This document shows, in pieces, positions 46,431 to 54,159 of a stretch of DNA of 64,000 bases. How positions within the stretch are numbered: position 1 is the stretch's first letter; each line of letters starts with the position of its first letter. This stretch comes from Holophagaceae bacterium. Its GTDB lineage: Bacteria > Acidobacteriota > Holophagae > Holophagales > Holophagaceae. Location: contig JAJTBS010000004.1 of the NCBI GenBank assembly GCA_021286765.1, forward strand, positions 91,427 through 155,426, read 5' to 3'. The notes under the pieces are model-generated. The model was not told the DNA's origin and did not search any database. It was given only the letters and a program-made list of their open reading frames with translations. The position numbers and the translations under genes are program-made.

Positions 46431-48643
46431 GTGGGCGCGTCTGGAGGTTTCTGAACGCGTTCCTATGGGTCACTGCAGCCACGGTGACCGCAATTCAATT
46501 TAACCTCGCCAACGGCGTGATCGCTGCGGCGGTCGGGGCCCTTTTGGGGGTATTTGCAGGACCGGCGCTGGCTCGTTCCCGGTTCCGGAGTTACGCCATT
46601 CCCCTCGCGGGACTCCTGTTGACAGCTACGACTCTGGGCTTGCAGGTGCTGCTCACACGGTGGCCTGGAGTGGCCATGATCTTCGGTTCCAGGCTGACCT
46701 ATGGAATCGCGGAGGTTTTACCAGCTTTCACGCTGCCCCTATCAGTGGTCGCAAGCCTGGAATCACTGGCGGGGCGGAACGCCACCTGGCGTACGGCTGA
46801 GCTCGTGGTCCTGGGGGTCATCTTCGCCACTCTGTTTGCAGCGCACCGGGACGGTTTCATTGATCGTCCCTTCTTCTTGGCGGACCCAATCCTTAGGTCT
46901 GGGCGCGATCCCCTAATCTACCTGTTACTGCTGGGATTAGGCCTGGCAGCGATCATGGCCGTCGTGCTGGCCAAGGGAAGCCATGCACGCCGGTCCTTCC
47001 TGGGTTTCACCGTCTTACTCCTAGGTCTTGTAGCACTCTTCCTGGCTTTGCCGAAGGGGCACCTCAAGGGAGTCTCAGAGTTGCACCGCCTCCAAGCAGG
47101 CAAAGAAAATGGTGATCAGGCTGGCGGGAAAAGCAAGGGCGGCGAAGAGGATCCAGGGGGCACAGATCCAAAGAAGGGGAAAGGTGGGGAGAAGAATGAC
47201 GAAAGCCTGCTTCCCGACAGTTTCAACGATCAGTCCGATAGCTCTTCCGACAGCCCGGTGGCCGTGGTGGTCTTCCATGGTGATTACACTCCGGCCTTGG
47301 GCTTCTACTACTTCCGTGAAACCGCCTTCAGTACCTACAACGGCCTTCGTGTAGTCCAGGATGCGACCGCGCGGTTCGACCGGGATATTGCTACTGAGTT
47401 CAGCCAGGGAATTCTGTCTATCCCCCAATCCCATGCGGCAACCCTGCCAGGTACTCCGGGACCGGCTTTCCGCAACATTCGTACGACGGTGGCACTCATG
47501 GCGCCGCACCCCAGGCCTTTCGGCCTAGTGGATATGTTTTCGTATCGCCCCACGGGCAATCCGGATCCACGGCGGTTTTTCCAGGCCTATGAAGTCCAGT
47601 CCAGTGCCCTCGTCCTGCCGCCGCAGGCCCTGATCAACGAAGAGGCCGGTGGACCGGAATGGGACCCAAAGCAGTGGGCACACTACACAGAAGGCTCCAT
47701 TGATCCCCGTTATGGTGCTCTGGTGGAACGCATCATTTCAGAATTGCCGCCAAACCTGAGGGACAGGCCCTTCTTCCGGGCGGTGGCGATCAAACTCTGG
47801 CTGGATCAGAACGGGACATACACTCTCCAAGCAAATACCGCTGAGGATGCCGACCCTGTTGCGAAATTCTTGTTCGGTGACCTTCGGGGACACTGTGTTC
47901 ACTTTGCTCACGCCGCCTGTATGCTTTATCGGGCCGCTGGTGTTCCAGCCCGTGTAGCCGGCGGGTATGCCGCACCAGCAACCTACCGCTTCGGGGGTGC
48001 ATCGCTTCTCCTGCGCTCCCGCAATGCCCATGCCTGGCCGGAAATCTATCTCAGGAACACTGGGTGGATCCCCTTAGATATTAGTCCTGCCAAGAACGAG
48101 GCCAAGGCTCAGGCCCCCCCCGACCAAGGGCTCCAGCAGATGCTTGGGAATATGGCGGTTGGTGAGAAACCACCTCCGGATCCACCTCCATTGGATGGTT
48201 CCCGACACACTCTCTGGGATTACCTCGGCCCCATCCTCCGACTCCTCGGCCTGCTGGTTCTTACACTGCTGGCTCTTGCCATTCCAGCGGGGTGGCTGAC
48301 GCGTCTCTGGCGCCACTGGGTGCCTTTCCTCTGCCGACCAGACAAAGTGCCACGCCTAGCCTATCGGGCAGCGTTGGACCAAGCAGCCAGACTGGGGCAA
48401 CTCAGAACCTTCGGGGAGTCCCGTGAAAACTTCGCAGCGCGGGTGAGTACCAGGAGTTCCTCGTTCCAGGCACTCACGGCGCTCCACCTGCAGTGGGCTC
48501 TGGGTGCCCCTGGGCGCGATCCAGAGGCGGCTCGTTACCGGGCGCTGCTCAAATCAGTCCGAATCGAACTGTGGAGCACTGCCACCTCAAGCCGGCGTTG
48601 GGTCGCCATCCTGGATCCTTTTTCCTGGATGCGCGTGCACTGA
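46427..48643 (+). CDS. Membrane-anchored transglutaminase-like protease (TgpA type)
   Basis: A 738-residue protein. About six N-terminal helices (residues 5-210) are followed by a low-complexity Gly/Lys/Glu/Ser linker (about 225-280), an extracytoplasmic domain, and a transglutaminase core with Cys490 in GHCVHFAHAACMLYRAAGVPA, His535 in NAHAWPEIYL and Asp551 in WIPLDIS, a complete Cys-His-Asp triad. A last helix (about 605-627) returns the chain to a cytoplasmic C-terminal tail. The layout is that of TgpA/DUF3488 proteins. Start is TTG 46427, overlapping the DUF58 stop, with GGAAGGGA upstream. It may cleave or cross-link envelope proteins. Confidence 0.85.
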   Translation: MSGRVWRFLNAFLWVTAATVTAIQFNLANGVIAAAVGALLGVFAGPALARSRFRSYAIPLAGLLLTATTLGLQVLLTRWPGVAMIFGSRLTYGIAEVLPAFTLPLSVVASLESLAGRNATWRTAELVVLGVIFATLFAAHRDGFIDRPFFLADPILRSGRDPLIYLLLLGLGLAAIMAVVLAKGSHARRSFLGFTVLLLGLVALFLALPKGHLKGVSELHRLQAGKENGDQAGGKSKGGEEDPGGTDPKKGKGGEKNDESLLPDSFNDQSDSSSDSPVAVVVFHGDYTPALGFYYFRETAFSTYNGLRVVQDATARFDRDIATEFSQGILSIPQSHAATLPGTPGPAFRNIRTTVALMAPHPRPFGLVDMFSYRPTGNPDPRRFFQAYEVQSSALVLPPQALINEEAGGPEWDPKQWAHYTEGSIDPRYGALVERIISELPPNLRDRPFFRAVAIKLWLDQNGTYTLQANTAEDADPVAKFLFGDLRGHCVHFAHAACMLYRAAGVPARVAGGYAAPATYRFGGASLLLRSRNAHAWPEIYLRNTGWIPLDISPAKNEAKAQAPPDQGLQQMLGNMAVGEKPPPDPPPLDGSRHTLWDYLGPILRLLGLLVLTLLALAIPAGWLTRLWRHWVPFLCRPDKVPRLAYRAALDQAARLGQLRTFGESRENFAARVSTRSSSFQALTALHLQWALGAPGRDPEAARYRALLKSVRIELWSTATSSRRWVAILDPFSWMRVH

Positions 48644-48666
48644 TGATGTTTTTTTAAGGATGTCCC

Positions 48667-49656
48667 ATGTCTGAAAGCCAAACCTTGATTCTCGCCAGCT
48701 CCGTCCTGGACCGGCTTCGGAAGCGGCTTCGCTTCTCGGTTCTGGGGCGCGACGAGGTGGTGGACCTGATCCTTGTAGCCCTCCTGGCGGATGGTCATGT
48801 CCTTCTGGAGGACTACCCGGGTTCCGGGAAGACCACGCTGGCTAAGGCACTAGGAGATGCCATCGAGGACGGTGGCGATTTCCCCGCCTTTCGCCGCATC
48901 CAGTTCACGCCGGATTTACTTCCATCGGATATCACTGGTATCTCAGTGTTCGATGCAGAGACAGGAAAATTCCATTTTCGTCCGGGCCCCCTGTTCGCCC
49001 ATATCGTCCTAGGTGATGAAATCAACCGAACCTCCCCAAAGGTCCAAGCAGCCATGCTCGAGGCCATGGCCGAAAAGCAGGTCACTGTCGACAACGAGAC
49101 CCACGCCTTGGACGACCTATTTTTCGTTATCGCCACCCAAAACCCCAGAGACGTAGCCGGAACCTATCCGCTGCCTGTTCCACAACTGGATCGTTTCCTC
49201 TTCAAGATCCGCATGGATGACATAAGCAGAGACGCGGAATTGTCCGTGCTGCGTACTCGGCAGGCTCGCGGTGGTGAAATTCCAGTGGACCTCCCCCGCG
49301 TTCGGCATGAAGACCTTCTGCAGGCCCGATTGCAGGTGGAACAGGAAATCTTTATTTCCGATTCTATCCATCATTGCCTTGTTGATCTTGCCCGTGAGCT
49401 TAGAGCCCATCCCCAGGTTGTGCAGGGGGTCTCCACTCGCAGTCTGGTCCTCATGGTTCCGGCGCTGAAGGCCTCAGCCCTCCTGCGTGGTCGCAATTTT
49501 GTTTCAGGGGATGATCTGAATTGGCTTGCGCCTAGGGTCTTTGGCCATCGCCTTGACTTGGCTCCTGGAGCACCACCGGCGATTGAAATCGTCCAATCCT
49601 GCCTAAAGAAGCCAATGGAATCGTTGAGTGTCGGAACGCTTCAGGCTACGGATTAG
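48667..49656 (+). CDS. MoxR-family AAA+ ATPase
   Basis: A 329-residue AAA+ protein. Walker A is EDYPGSGKTT (about 48-57), Walker B VLGDEINR (about 114-121), followed by the MoxR-typical SPKVQAAMLEAMAEKQVTVD and sensor region FFVIATQNPRDVAGTYPLP, with QLDRFLFKI. MoxR ATPases are chaperone-like remodelers working with VWA or DUF58 partners. AAGGA lies 6 bp before ATG 48667, and a T-run sits just upstream. In most genomes moxR precedes DUF58 and the transglutaminase gene; here it is third. Confidence 0.92.
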   Translation: MSESQTLILASSVLDRLRKRLRFSVLGRDEVVDLILVALLADGHVLLEDYPGSGKTTLAKALGDAIEDGGDFPAFRRIQFTPDLLPSDITGISVFDAETGKFHFRPGPLFAHIVLGDEINRTSPKVQAAMLEAMAEKQVTVDNETHALDDLFFVIATQNPRDVAGTYPLPVPQLDRFLFKIRMDDISRDAELSVLRTRQARGGEIPVDLPRVRHEDLLQARLQVEQEIFISDSIHHCLVDLARELRAHPQVVQGVSTRSLVLMVPALKASALLRGRNFVSGDDLNWLAPRVFGHRLDLAPGAPPAIEIVQSCLKKPMESLSVGTLQATD

Positions 49657-49660
49657 GCCT

Positions 49661-51637
49661 ATGCGCTACGCCGCGGGGGCATCTCTGCTCGCTCTAGCCG
49701 TCCCAGGCTTCGCCCAGCTCCAGGCGCAACAGAGCGATTTCCGGCCTGCTCCGGCGGAACAGGCCTTCCTAGACCTCTTGTCGAAGGAACATCACCCCTT
49801 AGAGGCGAAGGAAGCAGCCCGTGCTTATCTGGTGGGACACCCCAACTCCTTTGTGGCCTGCATGGTAATTGGGTCCGTTTGTCTCGACACAGATGGAGAC
49901 CTTCCGAGAGCAGATTACTATCTTCGCCGGGCCAGGACCCTCATGGAGCAAAGTTACCGTGAGCCTTGGGCAAATGGGGCGCCGTGGCGATTCTATGCCT
50001 CAACCCTCATACAGCTTTTCTGGACGTATGAGGGATTGGAACGGCATGAGGATGCCATCTCAGTCCTGAACGTCCGGGAGCAGCATTTCTTTCCCAAACG
50101 AACCTCACTCTATGGCTGGCCTCTCATGAAGCTGGGGCGAGTCGACCAGGCGCGGAAGAAGATCGAGGAAAGCCTCGCAGGGAACGATCCGGACGAGATG
50201 GAGAACGCTCTCAACACCCTAGGCGCAATTGAAGGCGAGGCGGATCATCCTGAACTCGCCTATGAAATCTCAACACGACTCTATTCTTTAAATCACAGTC
50301 CAGGCAGAGAAGTTAACGCGACCTTCCTCCGCAATCACGCAGAGCATGCTTGGAAGCTTGGACACCTTGCCGAAGCCGAACGGTACTTTCTTGAGGCCAC
50401 CGAGCATTTTAATCCATACAGACTCAGCAACCCCTGGAAGGACTTGGCCAGTGTCTACCTGGACCAGCAGCGTCTCCCGGAAACCATGGATGCAATCAAG
50501 CGCATGCATTCCTGGGCTTACCGGTCACGTCCACTCGTGGGTTTGGGAGACTGGAACCATCGCCAAGCCATCACCGCATGCCTCCTGATGTACTGCGGCT
50601 ATACAGAAGAAGCCCTGCAAATAGCTCGACGCCTTGTGGACCTCCCTGATCGCCATGGTTACGGTTCCACCCAATCGGACCTCTGGACCTCTGGCTCTCT
50701 GATTTTCTATTATCAGGTGCTTCAGGACACTCTTGCCCGAGACGAAGAACGGCTCTCATACACCAGGTGGCAGGAACGATCCCTCTTGTGGGCACAGAGA
50801 ATCAGCAATTCAGTTTCGGCGCTCTCTGCGGCCCGTCGCGCCGCCCGTATCATTATGGCGAATCCGGGCTGGCTCAGTGGGGGCCTTCGAGTCCTGTCAC
50901 CAACCAATCCCGTGAGTGTGCAGGGGGCTGAGTATTTGCTCCCCGAGATTGTCGGATCGGGCGTGGTGGAGGCAGAAATTCGCAAACTCCTTTCCCGGAG
51001 GGGAGCCGCACTCGATCGGGAGAAAGGATTTCTACTGCTATTCCTCGGATCTGCAAGGCTTTCTCGCGGTGATGCCGCGGGAGCCCTGATGGCATTAGCC
51101 CAGGCAGAGCAGGTACTACCTGCAGAATGGAGACTGGAGCGTACCCAGCTCTTGGGACTTCGCGCCAAGGCTCTTGGTCTGCTGGGAGACCGTGCACAGC
51201 AGTTCCAGGTACTGCAGACCTTGATGAGTCGAGATGCTGGCGCAGTCAGGCGATTCCGGTTGAAGCTCCCCTGCCGGATTGAAGCTTCGGGTGGACCAGC
51301 AGCCAGCAAGGCAGCGGCACTTCTAGCACATTCACCTCGACTCGAACCAGGCCAGAGCGGTTTTCGGGTGGTAGTGACCTCTGCCGGTTCGGGACTCCAG
51401 GGGCGACTTGATGGGCCAGGCGGTGACATTCTTTGCCGCTTCCGGGTCAATCCTGGTGCTGACGCCAATGCCACTGCACGAGAGTTCTGTCGGGTATTCC
51501 ACAACAACGCATTCAAACCGCGGATCGACCTATCCCAACAACAGATCAATTCCCTAAGTGGCTCCACACTTGCCTCCGAGGACATGAATGACCAACTTAA
51601 GGGTCTCCTTGGTGTTGCACCTCCGCCGAGCCAATGA
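49661..51637 (+). CDS. Exported helical-repeat (TPR-like) protein
   Basis: About 658 residues from ATG 49661, with a signal peptide RYAAGASLLALAVPGFAQ; GTG 49628 would give a longer N-terminus and overlap moxR by 29 bp. Most of the chain is paired helices in TPR style: ARAYLVGHPNSFVACMVIGS, YLRRARTLMEQSYREPWANG, HAWKLGHLAEAERYFLEATE and EEALQIARRLVDLP. The last 130 residues turn to a beta-rich module (FRVVVTSAGSGLQGRLDGPG). No catalytic motif is seen. It may be the extracytoplasmic scaffold or substrate of the MoxR/DUF58/transglutaminase set. Confidence 0.7.
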   Translation: MRYAAGASLLALAVPGFAQLQAQQSDFRPAPAEQAFLDLLSKEHHPLEAKEAARAYLVGHPNSFVACMVIGSVCLDTDGDLPRADYYLRRARTLMEQSYREPWANGAPWRFYASTLIQLFWTYEGLERHEDAISVLNVREQHFFPKRTSLYGWPLMKLGRVDQARKKIEESLAGNDPDEMENALNTLGAIEGEADHPELAYEISTRLYSLNHSPGREVNATFLRNHAEHAWKLGHLAEAERYFLEATEHFNPYRLSNPWKDLASVYLDQQRLPETMDAIKRMHSWAYRSRPLVGLGDWNHRQAITACLLMYCGYTEEALQIARRLVDLPDRHGYGSTQSDLWTSGSLIFYYQVLQDTLARDEERLSYTRWQERSLLWAQRISNSVSALSAARRAARIIMANPGWLSGGLRVLSPTNPVSVQGAEYLLPEIVGSGVVEAEIRKLLSRRGAALDREKGFLLLFLGSARLSRGDAAGALMALAQAEQVLPAEWRLERTQLLGLRAKALGLLGDRAQQFQVLQTLMSRDAGAVRRFRLKLPCRIEASGGPAASKAAALLAHSPRLEPGQSGFRVVVTSAGSGLQGRLDGPGGDILCRFRVNPGADANATAREFCRVFHNNAFKPRIDLSQQQINSLSGSTLASEDMNDQLKGLLGVAPPPSQ

Positions 51638-51859
51638 TGCTCCGGCGAGTTGTGCAATCAACAAAGCACAGGCCAAGCTTTTTCTTAATTTAGGTTTACC
51701 CTTTGGGGCCGTCCAGAGTCCGTCGGAGCGCCCGAAGGGGCGCTCGAGGCACGCATGAAGGGAGCTTGGGGGCAGAACGTTTAAAATTAAATTTTGTTAT
51801 ATTTATACTTATATTTTGCACTACATTACCTAGGTGGTTTCGATTCAAATCTCAAATGG
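51638..51859 (+). other. AT-rich gap at the right end of the island
   Basis: No gene is seen. GAGCGCCC (51726-51733) and GGGCGCTC (51738-51745) form a perfect 8-bp hairpin with loop GAAG, possibly the operon's transcript end although no T-run follows. Bases about 51780-51835 are strongly AT-rich (for example TTAAATTTTGTTATATTTAT), the most AT-rich patch in the window. Confidence 0.45.
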
Positions 51860-52123
51860 GCTACCAGCGAAAAGGACCGACTATAAGTCGGTCCTTTTTT
51901 TTAAGTTACGAGAAGTGGCCAGCCCGTAGGATGAGAGGGATCCGGCCAGGATTTGAACGTCACACATTCCGGGTTATGTGAGCCCTATTTTGGGCTCTGA
52001 AACCCAGCAATGGCCCACCTTTCAGGGCGAGATTGACCCCAGAAAGAGCCCCTAGGTTAAGGATCCGAGAGTTCGCGCCCGGATCGCTCTCCAGGCCTTT
52101 CGTTCACATTCTGAGCGCCCGTC
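51860..52123. repeat. Right copy of the island-bounding direct repeat
   Basis: Bases 51860-51916 repeat 44567-44623 exactly, and the match continues at constant offset (7293 bp) to about 52123 with scattered substitutions. Only the last seven bases of the tRNA (GCTACCA) are present, so no second tRNA exists here. In this copy GAGCCC/GGGCTC (51983-51988 / 51995-52000) forms a hairpin that the left copy has only in part. Confidence 0.9.
51870..51902 (+). terminator. Duplicated tRNA-type terminator at the right repeat
   Basis: This is an exact copy of the tRNA-fMet terminator, with the same 12-bp stem, ATA loop and eight T residues. Here no tRNA precedes it; it would stop transcription leaving the island operon to the right. 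Confidence 0.8.
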
Positions 52124-52214
52124 CGCCCGTGATTTGAACGAGGCCTGCAAAGGTAATGAGGGGTGGATTCGCCGAGGCGAGCCGAATACCAGAGATTCGA
52201 CAGACGGCGCCCTT

Positions 52215-52620
52215 TTATGCGTCGTCCTCTACTCCGGCGAACAGGTCTTCAGGGAATGCTGTACCGACGGCTTCAGGGACCTGCCCAGTCTGTTGTGCCT
52301 TCACCCTGAGTGCCTCGCTCTCCCGGAACTGCCTGGCCTCGGCCAGCTTGGTAAACTCAATCTTGGCGCCGTAGTTGACGGCGAATGCTTCGATGTCATC
52401 AAGGGTGGTTCGGAAGAACTCCTTTCGCAGGTTCACTAGGTTAAGACGGTCCTTCGAGAAACGCTTATGCAACGCTGCTTCCATGGCAGGGGCATCCTCG
52501 CTGAACACCATGGCGTGGATGTCGAACTCGAATGGCACAGAGGCGCCACTCAATTCCTGTATGCGCTCCTCGGGTTCGAGACGCCGAGTCATACCAATCT
52601 TGAAGACATCCTCCCCATGA
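52215..52620 (-). pseudogene. 5'-truncated T5orf172/GIY-YIG-type nuclease-domain gene
   Basis: The frame reads EDVFKIGMTRRLEPEERIQE and continues through MEAALHKRFSKDRLNLVNLR to a stop at 52215. This is the C-terminal part of the T5orf172 (Mug113/GIY-YIG-like) domain of DUF4041-type phage or mobile-element proteins. The N-terminal catalytic portion is missing: the family-like frame breaks off at about 52620, next to the IS3-family element, and a TAA lies just beyond. An ATG at 52592 would give 125 residues but no complete domain. It is most likely a relic, cut when the insertion sequence or an earlier rearrangement arrived. Confidence 0.7.
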
Positions 52621-52635
52621 CGTTCCCCCCATGAT

Positions 52636-52660
52636 TAGCCCGGTATTTGTGTGGAATCCA
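52636..52660. repeat. Terminal inverted repeat of the IS3-family element (left)
   Basis: Begins TAGCCCGGTATTTG and ends TGTGGAATCCA. The right end at 53820-53844, read on the other strand, matches at 20 of 25 positions, with the inner eleven bases identical. The OrfB stop codon overlaps its first bases. Confidence 0.8.
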
Positions 52661-53529
52661 GGTTGATTGGGGTGGTGTCGCTGGGCTGGGCGAAGGGAGC
52701 CGGAGGCGACCGGAGCTCAGCCCAGCGACGCGCGAACTCCGCCGGGGGGAGTCCCCCAAGGGCGGTGTGCGGGCGATGGTGGTTGTAGTCACGCAGCCAT
52801 GCTCGGGCCACTTGCCGGGCCTCCGCAAGGTCCTTGAACCAGTTCTCGTTCAGGCATTCATCCCTGAAGCGACCGTTGAAGCTCTCGCAGGTGCCGTTCT
52901 GCATGGGCCTCCCTGGCTTGATCAGGTGATGGACCAGGCCCTCCTGGTGCCGCCACTGGTCGAAGGCCCTGGAGGTGAACTCCGGCCCGTTGTCGCTCAC
53001 CAGCACCTCCGGACGCCCTCGCTTCCGCATCAGCTCCTCCAGCACCCGGACCACCCGCGGGCTCGGCAGGCTGAAGTCCACCTCGATGGCCAGCCCCTCC
53101 CGGGTGAAGACGTCCACGAGTTTAAGGTCCGGATGGCGCGTCCCTCCGCCAGGGCATCCGACACGAAGTCCATGGCCCATTGCTGATTGGGCTTCACCGG
53201 CGGCTGCAGCGCCTGGCGTGGCGCCCCCTTCATCCGCTTCCGGGTGCGCTTCCGCACCCAGAGGCCCTCCTCGTTGTAGAGCCGCTCCACCCGCTTGTGA
53301 TTCACCATGAACCCCTCCCGCCGAAGCAGCAGGTAGAGCCTCGGGGCCCCGAACCGCTTCCGCTCCGCCGCCAGTTCCAGCAACCGCTTCCGAAGGCCGG
53401 GAACCTCCTTCCGGCGGCTTCGATACCGGCAGGTGCACCTCGGCATGTTCACCACCCCGCAGGCCCGCCGCTCACTCACCCGGAAGACTCGTCTCAAGAG
53501 CACGACGGCCTTCCGCAGATCGGCGGGCC

Positions 53530-53796
53530 TCAAAATTTTTTTCGGAGGAGGAACCTCAACGCCTCGATGTCCAGATCCCGCTGTCCCAGCATCCGCAGGA
53601 GCTTGGCGTTCTCGATCTCCAGGTGTTTCAGGCGGCGAGCGTCCGAGACCTCCAGGCCCCCGAACTTCGCCTTCCATCGGTAGAAGGTCTGGTCCGAGAC
53701 ACCCAGGCGCCGGCAGATGTCCGCCGTCTTAGTCCCCGCCTCGTGCTCCTTCAGCGCGTGGATGATCTGCTCCTCGCTGAACCGGCTCTTTCTCAT
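53530..53796 (-). CDS. IS3-family transposase OrfA
   Basis: An 88-residue DNA-binding protein starting at ATG 53796 (MRKSRFSEEQIIHALKEHEA), with the helix-turn-helix KTADICRRLGVSDQTFYRWK and a leucine-zipper-like C-terminal helix. It ends LRKKF immediately at an A7 tract. A -1 slip there joins OrfA to OrfB, giving the OrfAB transposase in functional relatives. GGAGGAG lies just upstream of the start. Confidence 0.88.
   Translation of the reverse strand: MRKSRFSEEQIIHALKEHEAGTKTADICRRLGVSDQTFYRWKAKFGGLEVSDARRLKHLEIENAKLLRMLGQRDLDIEALRFLLRKKF
53536..53542 (-). other. Programmed -1 frameshift site (A7) of the IS element
   Basis: Seven A residues on the coding strand (T7 on the plus strand) lie in the last codons of OrfA. 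Slipping back one base leads from CGA-AAA-AAA into the frame reading KKILRPADLRKAV, which is OrfB. This is the standard mode of OrfAB production in IS3 elements. Confidence 0.75.
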
Positions 53797-53819
53797 GGCT
53801 CCTCCTCTGCTTATTGAGG

Positions 53820-53844
53820 TGGATTCCACAGAATAAGCGGACTA
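53820..53844. repeat. Terminal inverted repeat of the IS3-family element (right)
   Basis: The plus strand begins TGGATTCCACAGAATAAG and ends CGGACTA; its complement pairs with the left repeat at 20 of 25 positions. Just outside, GGGGAGAACGTCA (53851-53863) is nearly the complement of 52616-52628 beyond the left end, hinting at an older inverted sequence around the element. Confidence 0.75.
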
Positions 53845-54159
53845 ATTTACGGGGAGAACGTCAAGTTGTGCCCCCAGCCAAAAGCAGTAAGTGGGTCTAT
53901 TTTGCTGATTTCCCAGTTATTTTCCCTGCCCCAGGGAAAGGCTCTGGTGGGCCGATCAGTTTGGAGGATTCGCCACACTACCAAATCAAACGATGGCCGG
54001 AGCCGAGTGCTCCGGTTTTCGCGTACGCTCAGAAATGTGCGCAAACTTTGGCTCTGCGACGAGGCGTCTCAAACCTGGTTTCACGATCCAGCCATCCAGG
54101 TTTACCCTGGGCGACCACCTGCAGAGGCAGTCGGCCCTGTGCCTCAATCAGATGAAGGA
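53845..54159 (+). other. Gap between the IS element and the PBP gene
   Basis: An open frame covers this stretch in phase with the PBP, but its translation has no signal peptide or known motif and its composition is mixed, so it is treated as non-coding flank. It should contain the PBP promoter; none could be assigned with confidence. Confidence 0.4.

Larger units (their letters stand above)
52635..53542 (-). pseudogene. IS3-family transposase OrfB, frameshifted
   Basis: The DDE integrase core is readable in two frames. The upstream part runs from the slippage site through the HTH_21-like region ([20 protein letters not shown]) to the first catalytic Asp in [15 protein letters not shown]. At about 53120 the frame breaks where IRTLN should continue as VVDVFTREG: one base seems missing. 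The second part, in the other frame, carries the second Asp ([12 protein letters not shown]) and the Glu ([12 protein letters not shown]). The catalytic triad is thus split and the enzyme is probably dead. Confidence 0.85.
52636..53844 (-). mobile_element. IS3-family insertion sequence
   Basis: A 1209-bp element with 25-bp imperfect terminal inverted repeats (20 of 25 matching), two transposase frames (OrfA, OrfB) on the minus strand and a typical A7 slippage site between them. OrfB carries a second, internal frameshift, so the copy looks inactive. No clear target-site duplication is seen. It separates the T5orf172 relic from the penicillin-binding protein region. Confidence 0.88.

Noticed and set aside
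51703..51981. A 92-codon frame across the right island border
   Set aside because: It runs through a hairpin, the AT-rich patch and the terminator copy; not a plausible gene.
52631..53850. Target-site duplication of the IS3 element
   Set aside because: The bases next to the two inverted repeats do not match convincingly at 3-5 bp.
53866..54159. 98 extra N-terminal residues on the penicillin-binding protein
   Set aside because: They resemble no PBP N-terminus and would put the anchor helix in mid-protein; taken as flank of the IS element.
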